Part shown: positions 53,885 to 62,281 of the stretch, in pieces
Position numbering within the stretch: position 1 is the first letter of the stretch
How the letters are laid out: the number at the start of each line of letters is the position of its first letter
Source of the DNA: Nocardiopsis_C rhodophaea
Lineage (GTDB): Bacteria; Actinomycetota; Actinomycetes; Streptosporangiales; Streptosporangiaceae
Length of the DNA: 64,000 nt
Direction: 5' to 3'
NCBI RefSeq assembly: GCF_039530945.1
Contig: NZ_BAAAPC010000004.1
Location: 124,001 to 188,000, forward strand
Position numbers and translations under genes: made by a program
Notes under the pieces: generated by a model
What the model was told of the DNA's origin: nothing
The model's input: only the letters and a program-made list of their open reading frames with translations
The model's database searches: none

Positions 53885-54163
53885 TCAGCGGCCTTCCAGC
53901 TCCCGGCGGCGGTGCGGCCCCATGCGCTTGTAGGCGGCGCGCACCGCCAGGACCCGCGCGACCTCCATGCCGACGCCGGTCACCACGGCCCACCCCAGCG
54001 CCTCGCCCAAACCGATGTCCAGCGACTCCGGGTCGTTCGGCGGCTCCTTGCCGGTCACCTGGGTCCACGCGAAGGTCAGGACCTTGCGGGCCGCGAACCC
54101 GGCCGCGAGAGCGGCCACGCCGCCCACGATCTGCGCGGCGAGCTCACCTTCCTGCTTTGCCAT
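53885..54163 (-). CDS. DUF4235 family membrane protein
   Basis: 92 residues. Two hydrophobic segments: IVGGVAALAAGFAARKVLTF (12-31) and LGWAVVTGVGMEVARVLAVR (56-75). The link AWTQVTGKEPPNDPES is the typical DUF4235 signature, and the C-terminus is basic (AYKRMGPHRRRELEGR). Function unknown; members are small inner-membrane proteins of actinobacteria. It converges on the 52991 gene and diverges from valS. Confidence 0.9.
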   Translation of the reverse strand: MAKQEGELAAQIVGGVAALAAGFAARKVLTFAWTQVTGKEPPNDPESLDIGLGEALGWAVVTGVGMEVARVLAVRAAYKRMGPHRRRELEGR

Positions 54164-54356
54164 GTGATTCGATCACTTCCGTTCTCGTGGTCAACATGCG
54201 GGGGTCTGCCGACGATACTGTCATGTCCCAGGCCGCGCGGCACGGCGTCCCACCGGTGTCGTCCCGGCGACATTGGGCGTGCCGTCCCAGTGAGGCACAC
54301 GCCACGATCATCCCCGGTGCCCGGAAAACCAGGAGCGATCACGGTCGGCAGAGCAA

Positions 54357-54362
54357 TACCAT
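54357..54362 (+). promoter_or_regulatory. -10 element of valS
   Basis: TACCAT ends 6 nt before ATG 54369; no ribosome-binding site. Leaderless start likely. No T-box leader is present between the divergent gene and valS. Confidence 0.45.
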
Positions 54363-54368
54363 TGCCCC

Positions 54369-56948
54369 ATGACCAACCGCTCTCGTTCCTTCCGCGTGCC
54401 CGACAAGCCTTCGCTCGACGGTATCGAGGCGAAATGGGTCGACGTATGGGATGAGTCCGGCGTCTACCATTTCGACCGCGCCAAGAGCCGCGACGAGATC
54501 TTCTCGATCGACACCCCGCCGCCCACGGTCTCGGGGGCCCTGCACATCGGGCACGCCTTCTCCTACACCCACACCGACACCGTCGCGCGCTTCCAGCGCA
54601 TGCGCGGCAAGTCGGTCTTCTACCCGATGGGCTGGGACGACAACGGCCTGCCCACCGAACGCCGGGTGCAGAACTACTACGGCGTCCGCTGCGACCCGTC
54701 GATCCCCTACGACCCGGACTTCTCCCCGCCCGCCAAGCCCGACCCCAAGCGGCAGGTGTCGATCTCGCGCCGCAACTTCATCGAGCTGTGCGACCGGCTC
54801 ACCGCCGAGGACGAGAAGGTCTTCGAGAACGTCTGGCGCCGCCTGGGGCTGAGCGTCGACTGGCGCTACACCTACGCCACCATCGACGACACCTCCCGTG
54901 CCGCCGCCCAGCGGGCGTTCCTGCGCAACCTCGCGCGCGGCGAGGCCTACATGTCGGAGGCGCCCACGCTGTGGGACGTCACCTTCCGCACCGCCGTCGC
55001 CCAGGCCGAGCTGGAGGACCGCGAGCGCCCCAGTGCCTTCCACAAGCTGGCGTTCCACCGCGCCGACGGCGGCCAGGTCCACATCGAGACCACCCGCCCC
55101 GAGCTGCTGGCCGCCTGCGTCGCTCTGGTCGCCCACCCCGACGACGAGCGCTACCGCGACCTGGTCGGGCAGACCGTGCGCACGCCGCTCTTCGGCGTCG
55201 AGGTCCCGGTCAAGGCGCACCATCTGGCCGACCCCGAGAAGGGCTCGGGCATCGCCATGATCTGCACCTTCGGCGACACCACCGACGTCACCTGGTGGCG
55301 TGAGCTGCAGCTGGAGACCCGCGCGATCGTCGGTTGGGACGGCCGCGTTGTGGCCGAGCCGCCCGCGGCGATCACCTCCGAGGAGGGCCGCCTGGCCTAC
55401 GGCCGCCTCGCCGGCGCCACCGTGCACACCGCCCGCGAGCGCGTCGTCGAGATGCTGCGCGAGTCCGGCGAGCTGATCGGCGATCCCACGCCCATCACCC
55501 ACCCGGTCAAGTTCTACGAGAAGGGCGACAAGCCCCTCGAAATCGTCACCACCCGCCAGTGGTACATCCGCAACGGCGGCCGCGACACCGATATCCGCGA
55601 GGCGCTGCTGTCGCGCGGCCGGGAACTCGCCTGGTACCCGGGGCACATGCGGTCCCGCTACGAGCACTGGGTCGAGGGGCTCAACGGCGACTGGCTCATC
55701 AGCCGCCAGCGCTTCTTCGGCGTCCCCTTCCCCGTCTGGTATTCGCTGGACGGCGAGGGCAACCCCGACTACGAAGCGCCCATCGTCCCCGACGAGGCGG
55801 CGCTGCCGGTCGACCCCAGCTCCGAGGCCCCCGCGGGCTACACCGAGGACCAGCGCGGCCGTCCCGGCGGGTTCATGGGCGACCCCGACATCATGGACAC
55901 CTGGGCCACCTCCTCGCTGACGCCGCAGATCGCGGGCGGCTGGGAGCGCGACAACGACCTGTTCGAGCGCGTGTTCCCGATGGACCTGCGTCCCCAGGGG
56001 CAGGACATCATCCGCACCTGGCTGTTCGCCACGGTCGTCCGGTCGCACTTCGAGCACGGCACCGTCCCGTGGCGGAGCACCGGCATCTCCGGCTGGATCC
56101 TGGACCCCGACCGCAAGAAGATGTCGAAGTCCAAGGGCAACGTCGTCACCCCCCTCGACCTGCTGGAGCGCTACAGCTCCGACGCGGTCCGGTACTGGGC
56201 GGCCAGCGGGCGGCTGGGCACCGACACCGCGCTCGACGAGGGCCAGATGAAGGTCGGGCGCCGCCTGTCCATCAAGATCCTCAACGCCAGCAAGTTCGTG
56301 CTGTCGGTCGCCGGTGAGGACGCGACCGACGCCCCGGCCGCCGTCACCGAGCCGCTGGACCGCGCCATGCTCGCGGCACTGTCCGAGGTCGTCGAGGACG
56401 CCACCGCGGCCTTCGAGGCCTACGACCACACCCGCGCCCTGGAGCACACCGAGCGGTTCTTCTGGGAGTTCTGCGACGACTACCTGGAACTGGTCAAGGC
56501 CCGCGCCTACGACGGCGACGCCACCACGGGGGCCGGCGCCTCGGCGCGCGCCGCCCTGCTCATCGCCCTGTCGGCGCTGCAGCGGCTGTTCGCCCCGTTC
56601 CTGCCGTTCGTCGCCGACGAGGTCTGGTCCTGGTGGAACGAGGGCTCGGTGCACGCCGCGTCCTGGCCGGACGCCGCGGAGTTCCGCGCCGCCGCCCAGG
56701 ACGGCGACCCCGCCGTCCTCGCCACGACCTCCGACGTGCTGCGGGCGGTCCGCAAGGCCAAGTCCGAGCGCAAGCTGTCGATGCGCGCCGAGGTCGAGCG
56801 GGTCGTCGTCCGCGGTAAGAACGTGCGCAACGCGCAGGTCGCCGAGGGCGACCTCGTCGCCGCGGGGCGAGCCGCCGAACTCGACTTCGAGATCACCGGC
56901 GACAGTGAGCTCACGGTCGACGTGGTGCTGCCCGCGTCCGACGCCTAG
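54369..56948 (+). CDS. valS: Valine-tRNA ligase
   Basis: 859 residues. Class I signatures HIGH (59-62, in PPPTVSGALHIGHAF) and KMSKS (584-588). The editing CP1 domain is present (VHIETTRPELLAACVALVAH; GSGIAMICTFGDTTDVTWW). The catalytic core has YPMGWDDNGLPTERRVQNYY and DPDIMDTWATSSLTPQIAGG; the C-terminal anticodon domain has DHTRALEHTERFFWEFCDDY and LFAPFLPFVADEVWSWW. Length and motifs (GVRCDPSIPYDPDF) fit the type-2-like group, which lacks the C-terminal coiled coil of E. coli ValS. It charges tRNA-Val, including the UAC isoacceptor at 230. A terminator follows. Confidence 0.97.
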   Translation: MTNRSRSFRVPDKPSLDGIEAKWVDVWDESGVYHFDRAKSRDEIFSIDTPPPTVSGALHIGHAFSYTHTDTVARFQRMRGKSVFYPMGWDDNGLPTERRVQNYYGVRCDPSIPYDPDFSPPAKPDPKRQVSISRRNFIELCDRLTAEDEKVFENVWRRLGLSVDWRYTYATIDDTSRAAAQRAFLRNLARGEAYMSEAPTLWDVTFRTAVAQAELEDRERPSAFHKLAFHRADGGQVHIETTRPELLAACVALVAHPDDERYRDLVGQTVRTPLFGVEVPVKAHHLADPEKGSGIAMICTFGDTTDVTWWRELQLETRAIVGWDGRVVAEPPAAITSEEGRLAYGRLAGATVHTARERVVEMLRESGELIGDPTPITHPVKFYEKGDKPLEIVTTRQWYIRNGGRDTDIREALLSRGRELAWYPGHMRSRYEHWVEGLNGDWLISRQRFFGVPFPVWYSLDGEGNPDYEAPIVPDEAALPVDPSSEAPAGYTEDQRGRPGGFMGDPDIMDTWATSSLTPQIAGGWERDNDLFERVFPMDLRPQGQDIIRTWLFATVVRSHFEHGTVPWRSTGISGWILDPDRKKMSKSKGNVVTPLDLLERYSSDAVRYWAASGRLGTDTALDEGQMKVGRRLSIKILNASKFVLSVAGEDATDAPAAVTEPLDRAMLAALSEVVEDATAAFEAYDHTRALEHTERFFWEFCDDYLELVKARAYDGDATTGAGASARAALLIALSALQRLFAPFLPFVADEVWSWWNEGSVHAASWPDAAEFRAAAQDGDPAVLATTSDVLRAVRKAKSERKLSMRAEVERVVVRGKNVRNAQVAEGDLVAAGRAAELDFEITGDSELTVDVVLPASDA

Positions 56949-56961
56949 CGGCCGAACCGGC

Positions 56962-56989
56962 GGGGGGTCCGCGCACGCGCGGACCCCCC
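56962..56989 (+). terminator. Hairpin terminator after valS
   Basis: GGGGGGTCCGCG (56962-56973), loop CACG, CGCGGACCCCCC (56978-56989), a perfect 12-bp stem 13 nt after the stop. Confidence 0.8.
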
Positions 56990-57040
56990 GTCCCTCAGCG
57001 GCCATCGGATCCACTGAGCATGGCGGCTGCCGAGCCGCGA

Positions 57041-57046
57041 TAGGCT
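57041..57046 (+). promoter_or_regulatory. -10 element of dut
   Basis: TAGGCT, 8 nt before GTG 57055, no ribosome-binding site: leaderless promoter. Confidence 0.5.
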
Positions 57047-57054
57047 CGCCAAGT

Positions 57055-57531
57055 GTGAGTAGTGATTCCGTTAACGGCCCGGTGGAGATCCTCATCCACC
57101 GCCTAGACCCCGGGGTGGACATCCCCGCCTACGCCCACGCCGGCGACGCCGGCGCCGACCTCGTCACCACCGAGGACGTCGTCCTGGATCCCGGGCAGCG
57201 CGCGACCGTGGGAACCGGCGTCGCCATCGCGCTACCCGAGGGGTACGCCGCGTTCGTGCACCCCCGTTCCGGGCTCGCCGCCCGATGCGGCCTGACGATC
57301 GTGAACGCGCCCGGCACCGTCGACGCCGGGTACCGCGGCGAGATCCGGGTCACCCTGATCAACACCGACGCGACGACCCCGGTCAAGCTGCAGCGGGGCG
57401 ACCGGATCGCCCAGCTGGTGGTCCAGCGGGTCGAGCGGGCCGCTTTCCGCGAGGTGGACGGTCTCCCGGACGACTCGACGCGTGGGGAGGGCGGCTTCGG
57501 TTCCACCGGCGGCCACGCGGCACGGAGATGA
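57055..57531 (+). CDS. dut: dUTP diphosphatase (dUTPase)
   Basis: 158 residues from GTG 57055, set by the -10 hexamer upstream. The five dUTPase motifs are present: HAGDAGADLVT (I), PRSGLAARCG (II), GLTIVNAPGTVDAGYRGEI (III), RGDRIAQLVVQ (IV) and the C-terminal arm GEGGFGSTGG (V). As a homotrimer it hydrolyses dUTP to dUMP and PPi, which keeps uracil out of DNA and supplies dTMP synthesis. The block dut-DUF3710-DUF3159-trkA-trkA-RNA methyltransferase is conserved in actinobacteria. Confidence 0.96.
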   Translation: MSSDSVNGPVEILIHRLDPGVDIPAYAHAGDAGADLVTTEDVVLDPGQRATVGTGVAIALPEGYAAFVHPRSGLAARCGLTIVNAPGTVDAGYRGEIRVTLINTDATTPVKLQRGDRIAQLVVQRVERAAFREVDGLPDDSTRGEGGFGSTGGHAARR

Positions 57532-57586
57532 CGACCACCACCCCGGCGCGGCCGGGGATCAAGAAGTAGCGGGAGAGGTGTGAGGC

Positions 57587-58315
57587 GTGTTCGGACGCCG
57601 ACGCAAGAAGAGCGAGAAGAACGGCGCTGCCGACACCCCCGAGGTCGCCCACGAGTCGACCCCGGTACAGGAGCCGGACAAGCCCGAGGACGAGCACCGG
57701 GCCGAAGGGCCGTGGGACGCTTCGGAGGACGCGCCCGAAGCGGCCCGCATCGACCTGGGCTCTATCCAGGTGCCGGTGGAGCAGGGCCTGGAGGTGCAGG
57801 TCAACGTCGCCCAGCGGACCAACCAGATCATCGGTGTCACGCTCGTGCAGGGCAACTCCGCACTGCAGGTCCAGCCGTTCGCCGCGCCCAAGTCCAGCGG
57901 ACTGTGGCAGGAGATGCTCGATGAACTGCGCGAGCAGGTCGTCTCGCAGGGCGGTAAAGCCGAGGACTTCGACGGCCCGTTCGGCAAGGAGCTGCGGGCG
58001 ATCGTCCCCGTCGAGGGCAAGACCAACGAGCAGGGCCATCAGCTGGGCCAGCGGGTCCGGTTCATCGGCGTGGACGGCCCCCGCTGGGTCCTGCGCGGCG
58101 TGATCCGGGGCGAGGCCGCAGCCAAGCCCGAGGCCATGGCGGCGGTTGAGGCGATCTTCCAGCAGATCGTGGTCGTCCGCGGCGATCACCCCATTCCACC
58201 GCGCGACCTCCTGGAGATCACGGTCCCGCCGGAGATCAAGGAGTCGATGGACAAGCAGCAGCGTGCGGCGCAGGCCCAGCAGAACGGACAGGCCGGGCAG
58301 CCGGACCAGGACTGA
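57587..58315 (+). CDS. DUF3710 family protein
   Basis: 242 residues from GTG 57587 with GGGAGAGG 8 nt upstream. The N-terminal part is a Lys-rich then acidic linker (FGRRRKKSEKNGAADT). The conserved domain follows: RIDLGSIQVPVEQGLEVQVN, ALQVQPFAAPKSSGLWQEML, ELREQVVSQGGKAEDFDGPF, RFIGVDGPRWVLRGVIRGEA and FQQIVVVRGDHPIPPRDLLE. It ends in a Gln/Ala tail. DUF3710 proteins are actinobacteria-specific with unknown function. It lies 55 bp behind dut, probably cotranscribed. Confidence 0.93.
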   Translation: MFGRRRKKSEKNGAADTPEVAHESTPVQEPDKPEDEHRAEGPWDASEDAPEAARIDLGSIQVPVEQGLEVQVNVAQRTNQIIGVTLVQGNSALQVQPFAAPKSSGLWQEMLDELREQVVSQGGKAEDFDGPFGKELRAIVPVEGKTNEQGHQLGQRVRFIGVDGPRWVLRGVIRGEAAAKPEAMAAVEAIFQQIVVVRGDHPIPPRDLLEITVPPEIKESMDKQQRAAQAQQNGQAGQPDQD

Positions 58316-58445
58316 CCCCCGCCCCCTGCCACCCGCCGATCGCCCTTGGCCCTTGCGCTGCCCGCGACCCGCTGTCGGCTGACGGCTCTACCGTGCTCGG
58401 GGCGGCATACCGCGTCCGCCTGCCGCCCCGAGCCGCCGTCGGCCG

Positions 58446-58451
58446 TACGCT
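58446..58451 (+). promoter_or_regulatory. -10 element of the PIG-L deacetylase gene
   Basis: TACGCT, 7 nt before ATG 58459; no ribosome site. Confidence 0.45.
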
Positions 58452-58458
58452 GATCCCC

Positions 58459-59190
58459 ATGACGACCACAACGGCCCCCGAACCGCTGCCCGAGGACTGG
58501 ACCCGCGCCCTCACCGTCGTGGCGCACCCCGACGACCTGGAATTCGGTGCCTCCTCCGCCATCGCCCGGTGGACGGCACAGGGCAAAGACATCACCGAAG
58601 TGCTGGTAACCCGGGGCGAGGCGGGCATCGACTCGCTCCCACCCCAGGAGAGCGGTCGGCTGCGGGTCGAGGAGCAGCTCGCCTCCGCCCGCGCTGTTGG
58701 CGTCGAATCCGTCGAGTTCCTCGACTTCCCCGACGGCACCCTGGAGTACGGCCTGCCCCTGCGGCGCGCCCTGGCCCGGGCGATCCGCCGGTACCGGCCG
58801 GAGGTCATCGTGTCGCTCAACTTCCGCGACCACTTCCCGGGCTCGGCCGCCTACAACCACGCCGACCACCGCATGCTGGGCCCCGCCCTGCTCGATGCCG
58901 TCCGCGACGCCGCCAACCGGTGGATCTTCACCGATCTGGTCGATGAGGGGCTGGCGCCCTGGTCGGGCGTGCGCCAGGTGGCGTTCTCCAACTCGCCCCG
59001 CGTGACCCACTTCGTCGAACTCACCGAGGAGCACCTGGCCGCCGGAATCGCCTCGCTCGACGCGCACGAGGTCTACCTCGCCAACATCGAGGGCTTCGAC
59101 CAGAAGTCCTTCCTGCGCACCGACGCCGAGCGCGACGGTGCCTCCTGCGGAGTGGGGCTGGCGACCACCTTCGAAGTCGTCCCCGCCTGA
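58459..59190 (+). CDS. PIG-L family deacetylase
   Basis: 243 residues from ATG 58459. The zinc-site motif AHPDDLEFGASSAI (22-35) begins the Rossmann-like fold; VLVTRGEAGI follows, then LDFPDGTLEYG, LNFRDHFPGSAAYNHADHRM (the second metal-binding H-x-D-H) and ITSLDAHEVYL-type ending. The family deacetylates GlcNAc-linked small molecules; in actinobacteria MshB and Mca act on mycothiol precursors and mycothiol conjugates. Substrate here is unknown. It is inserted between DUF3710 and DUF3159 with a serpin, where other actinobacteria usually have OB-fold proteins. Confidence 0.92.
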   Translation: MTTTTAPEPLPEDWTRALTVVAHPDDLEFGASSAIARWTAQGKDITEVLVTRGEAGIDSLPPQESGRLRVEEQLASARAVGVESVEFLDFPDGTLEYGLPLRRALARAIRRYRPEVIVSLNFRDHFPGSAAYNHADHRMLGPALLDAVRDAANRWIFTDLVDEGLAPWSGVRQVAFSNSPRVTHFVELTEEHLAAGIASLDAHEVYLANIEGFDQKSFLRTDAERDGASCGVGLATTFEVVPA

Positions 59191-59348
59191 GGCCGACGGT
59201 CGCGGCGCCGCGGGTGGGTCCTGCGGGCACGGGGCAGGCGGCGTCCCGGCGGCTTTTGTTCAGCTGCCCGGCCGCGGATCGGCCACCACTGCCGCCTGCC
59301 CGCGCCGCCGGAGGGGCCGAAGCTCCGCGTGCGGCACGCCCGTCGCGA

Positions 59349-60440
59349 CTACGCGGGACCGGGGTCGCGCGGATCGGCCACCACGCCGAGGAACAGGATG
59401 GCCGAGCGGCGCCGGAGCACCACCGTGAACGGGCGGTCCGCCGTGAACACCACGGGACGGTTGGGGATCGCTGCCGCCAGCGCCACCATGACCGCGGTGG
59501 CGGCGGCGCCCTCGGCGCCCTTCTCGTCCACGCGCAATACCGCCTGATGGATCACCTGGTCGATGCGGAGCGGCCGGTCGCTGATCCCGCCCAGGTCGCC
59601 GTCGTCGGTGAACACCGTCCGCACGCCGACGGCCTTCAGGGAGCTGTTGAGTTCGGTACGGTGCGTCAGCTCGAAGCGCGGCAAGGACAGGTCCACGGTG
59701 GTCGGGGTGGCCTTGCGGTAGAGCTGGGTGAGCGCCTTCGGAGTGAGCGGAGCGTCGGCCCGGTCGGGCAGCAGCACATCCAGCGCGAGATCGTGGTCAC
59801 CGGCGAGGGTGACCATGCGCCACCCGGCCGCCTGCGCGTAGGGGATGCTGCTCTCGCTGCGCATCATCGGGACCTCGCGGGTGCCGCTGGGCGCGTGGAA
59901 CCTCCGGGGGGCGGTCGCTGCGGGGCTGAACGGCTTGCACCACCGCAGCCGCACCCACAGCGCGTTGAGCAGGAGGGCCTGGGTGTCGGTGGTCACCGTG
60001 CCGGGCAGGAGCAGCTCGTCGATCATTCCCCGGGTCACCTTGGCGACCTCGCTGTTGACCGCTGTGCGCACGCCCTCGGGGTCGTTGGGGAAGTCGGCTG
60101 TGTGCACGGAGGACTCCGGGCGGCCGCGCAGCGCGGCTTCGAACTCGGGACGGATCGACAGGTCGTCGCGGACCCACAGGCCGGTCGTGGTGGCGAGTTC
60201 GGGGCCCTCGGAGACGGCGTCGTCGAGCGCCGCCAGGTGGTCGGCCAGATCGCGGCCGAGCAGGTCGGTCAGTTCCGTGTGCGTCGCTCCGCGCGTACCG
60301 GTCGCCACGAGGCCCATCGCGCTGGCCACCGAGTAGGGGGACCAGACGAATCCTGACGGGGCGGCCGAGGCGGTCAGTTCGGAGTGCAGCCGCAGTGCGA
60401 AGTCGAGGTGATCGGGGCGCAGGGACACGGACGCAGACAC
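59349..60440 (-). CDS. Serpin family protease inhibitor
   Basis: 363 residues from GTG 60440, chosen for GAGGAGAG 4 nt upstream; the frame extends further but without ribosome sites. Serpin core: DFALRLHSELTASAAPSGFV, WSPYSVASAMGLVATGTRGA, TGLWVRDDLSIRPEFEAALR, NSEVAKVTRGMIDELLLPGT, TQALLLNALWVRLRWCKPF, VDLSLPRFELTHRTELNSSL. The hinge DEKGAEGAAATA (about 305-316) is inhibitory-type, and the C-terminal FTADRPFTVVL is present. About 20 residues separate the hinge's T from the FTADRPF strand, a rather long reactive loop with A/L/A at the likely P1 region, suggesting inhibition of an elastase- or subtilisin-like protease. No signal peptide, so it is probably intracellular. Confidence 0.9.
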   Translation of the reverse strand: MSASVSLRPDHLDFALRLHSELTASAAPSGFVWSPYSVASAMGLVATGTRGATHTELTDLLGRDLADHLAALDDAVSEGPELATTTGLWVRDDLSIRPEFEAALRGRPESSVHTADFPNDPEGVRTAVNSEVAKVTRGMIDELLLPGTVTTDTQALLLNALWVRLRWCKPFSPAATAPRRFHAPSGTREVPMMRSESSIPYAQAAGWRMVTLAGDHDLALDVLLPDRADAPLTPKALTQLYRKATPTTVDLSLPRFELTHRTELNSSLKAVGVRTVFTDDGDLGGISDRPLRIDQVIHQAVLRVDEKGAEGAAATAVMVALAAAIPNRPVVFTADRPFTVVLRRRSAILFLGVVADPRDPGPA

Positions 60441-60699
60441 AGCACTCTCCTCGCGAGAACCACTCACACTCAGGTCTGCCGTCAGCCTACGCATCCCGCC
60501 GTCGGGGGTCCACGGACGTGCGCCCGCCTGCCCGCCCGGGAGCTGGCCCGACGCCGACGTGTCCGGGGACGGCCCCGCCAACACTCGGGTGAGGGGGGAA
60601 CACCGGCCACACGGCGGCGCGTTGGCCTAGGGTGGACACCACAACGGCCGATACCGGTTTCCCGTCGGACGCAGTGCCACCGATTCCCACTGGAGCAGC

Positions 60700-61521
60700 A
60701 TGACCGACCAGCAGCGGGCCGTGGAGACGTCCCGCCCGTCACCCCCGACCACCCGGAGCGGTGGCGCCGAGCGCCGTGCGTCGTCCGACGAGGCCGCGAA
60801 CCAGGCCGCGGACCGCGCGACGGAGGCCCCCGAGCACCCTGAGGTCTCCGAGCAGACCGTCGAGGCCGTCGTGCGCGCGCAGCTGTCCAAGGCGCTGGGC
60901 GGGAAGCGGGGCATGGTGGAGGCGGCGGTCCCCACCATCGCCTTCACGGTCAGCTACATCATCACCCAGAACCTCCAGCTGGGGCTCGGGCTGGGGATCG
61001 GTGCGGCGGTCCTGCTGGCGATCGCGCGGCTCGTGCAGCGTTCGTCGGTCCAGTTCGTGTTCAACAGCCTGTTCGGCATCGCTATCGCGGCGATATTCGC
61101 ACTGCGCAGCGGCGACGCCGAGGACGCGTTCCTGCCCGGCATCATCTACAACGCGGTCTACGCGGTGGTCCTGACCCTGACGATCGTCGTCCGATGGCCG
61201 GCCATGGGACTGCTCATCGGCTCGGTCACCGGCGACCCCACCGGGTGGCGGAACAATCCCGCGGTGGTCAAGCTCAGCTCCCGGTTGACCTGGCTGCTGG
61301 TGGCGCCCTGCGTCATCCGGGTCGCGGTGCAGTGGCCGCTGTGGGCCGCGGCGAGCTACGGCGTCGCGGACACCTTCGCCTTGCTGGGCTTCTCCAAGAT
61401 CGCCATGGGATGGCCGCTGCAGGTCGCCGGACTGGCGGCCATGGTGTGGCTGCTGGCCCGCGGGCGCACGGCGATGAACGGGACGTCCCTCGCGCCGCCG
61501 CGCGAGTCCGACACCCCCTGA
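60700..61521 (+). CDS. DUF3159 family membrane protein
   Basis: 273 residues from ATG 60700 with GGAG 5 nt upstream. A disordered N-terminal 50 residues (SSDEAANQAADRATEAPEHP) precede about six hydrophobic helices: VPTIAFTVSYIITQNLQLGL, GIGAAVLLAIARLVQ, LFGIAIAAIFALRSGDAEDA, IIYNAVYAVVLTLTIVVRWP, WLLVAPCVIRVAVQWPLWAA and a final LAAMVWLLARGRTAM. DUF3159 is an actinobacterial family of unknown function, always near dut and the TrkA genes. It converges on the TrkA pair. Confidence 0.93.
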   Translation: MTDQQRAVETSRPSPPTTRSGGAERRASSDEAANQAADRATEAPEHPEVSEQTVEAVVRAQLSKALGGKRGMVEAAVPTIAFTVSYIITQNLQLGLGLGIGAAVLLAIARLVQRSSVQFVFNSLFGIAIAAIFALRSGDAEDAFLPGIIYNAVYAVVLTLTIVVRWPAMGLLIGSVTGDPTGWRNNPAVVKLSSRLTWLLVAPCVIRVAVQWPLWAAASYGVADTFALLGFSKIAMGWPLQVAGLAAMVWLLARGRTAMNGTSLAPPRESDTP

Positions 61522-61533
61522 CACGCCCGACCA

Positions 61534-61599
61534 CCGTTGATCTCGGCGATATCGACGTAATAACCGCCGAAATTCGGTCGATATCGCCGAGATCAACGG
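61534..61599. repeat. 23-bp perfect inverted repeat between convergent genes
   Basis: Arm 61534-61556 (CCGTTGATCTCGGCGATATC...) is the exact complement of arm 61577-61599, with a 20-nt spacer. Each arm contains the palindrome CGATATCG. It starts 12 nt after the DUF3159 stop and ends 13 nt before the TrkA stop. It can act as a bidirectional terminator, but the length and AT-rich core are unlike the GC hairpins elsewhere in the window. Confidence 0.85.
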
Positions 61600-61612
61600 A
61601 AGGGCCGGGGAA

Positions 61613-62278
61613 TCAGGGCGCGAGCAGCACCCCGAGCTCGTCGACGGACTCCGCACTGCTCAGGAAGACCAGGTCGTCGCCCGCGGCTAGGACCGTCTCC
61701 GGTGCGGGCGGGCGCACCCGGCCCTCGCGCACGAGCGCGACTAGGACGATATCCTCCGGCAGGGCCGGGGTCAGCTCGCCCACCGGGCGGCCGGCGTGCG
61801 GCGTATCCGGCGGCAGCGTGAACTCCAGCAGGTCGGTCTCGGGCAGCGACAGGAGCGCCATCGCGTCCCCGGCCTCGTTGACCTCGGCGACATCGTCCAC
61901 CAGTGAGGCGATGAGCCGGGGCGGCGACACCGCCACATCGACCCCCCAGGAGTCGGTGAACAGCCACTCGTTGCCCGGATCGTTGATCCGCGCGATAGTG
62001 CGGTCGACCCCGAACTCCTTCTTCGCCAGCAGGCACACCACGAGGTTCACCTTGTCGTCACTGCTCGCGGCGACGACCGTGTCGAAGTCGGCCAGCCGCG
62101 CGTCCTCCAGCGTGGACAGCTCGCAGGCGTCGGCCAGCATCCACTCCGCGCGCGGCAGCTCGTCCACGCCGATGGCGCGGGTGTCCCGGTCGATGAGCAG
62201 CACCTCGTGCCCGCTCTCGCTGAGTTCGGCGGCGATGGAACGGCCGACGCTTCCTGCTCCGGCGATTGCGACCCGCAT
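61613..62278 (-). CDS. TrkA-family potassium uptake regulatory subunit
   Basis: 221 residues. The RCK_N domain has the NAD-binding GAGSVG (7-12, after MRVAIA), acidic LLIDRD, and VVAASSDDKVNLVVCLLAKK; the RCK_C domain follows from about 140 (EFTLPPDTPHAGRPVGELTP; ALVREGRVRPPAPETVLAAG). TrkA proteins bind NAD(H)/ATP and gate a Trk/Ktr K+ channel at the membrane. The gene begins 3 bp after the previous TrkA gene; in actinobacteria these two are called CeoC and CeoB. The membrane subunit is not in view. Confidence 0.94.
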   Translation of the reverse strand: MRVAIAGAGSVGRSIAAELSESGHEVLLIDRDTRAIGVDELPRAEWMLADACELSTLEDARLADFDTVVAASSDDKVNLVVCLLAKKEFGVDRTIARINDPGNEWLFTDSWGVDVAVSPPRLIASLVDDVAEVNEAGDAMALLSLPETDLLEFTLPPDTPHAGRPVGELTPALPEDIVLVALVREGRVRPPAPETVLAAGDDLVFLSSAESVDELGVLLAP

Positions 62279-62281
62279 CGG

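Noticed and set aside
54339..57122. 927-codon open frame antisense to valS
   Set aside because: Its composition mirrors high third-position GC of valS; no ribosome site and no protein-like motifs. A shadow frame.
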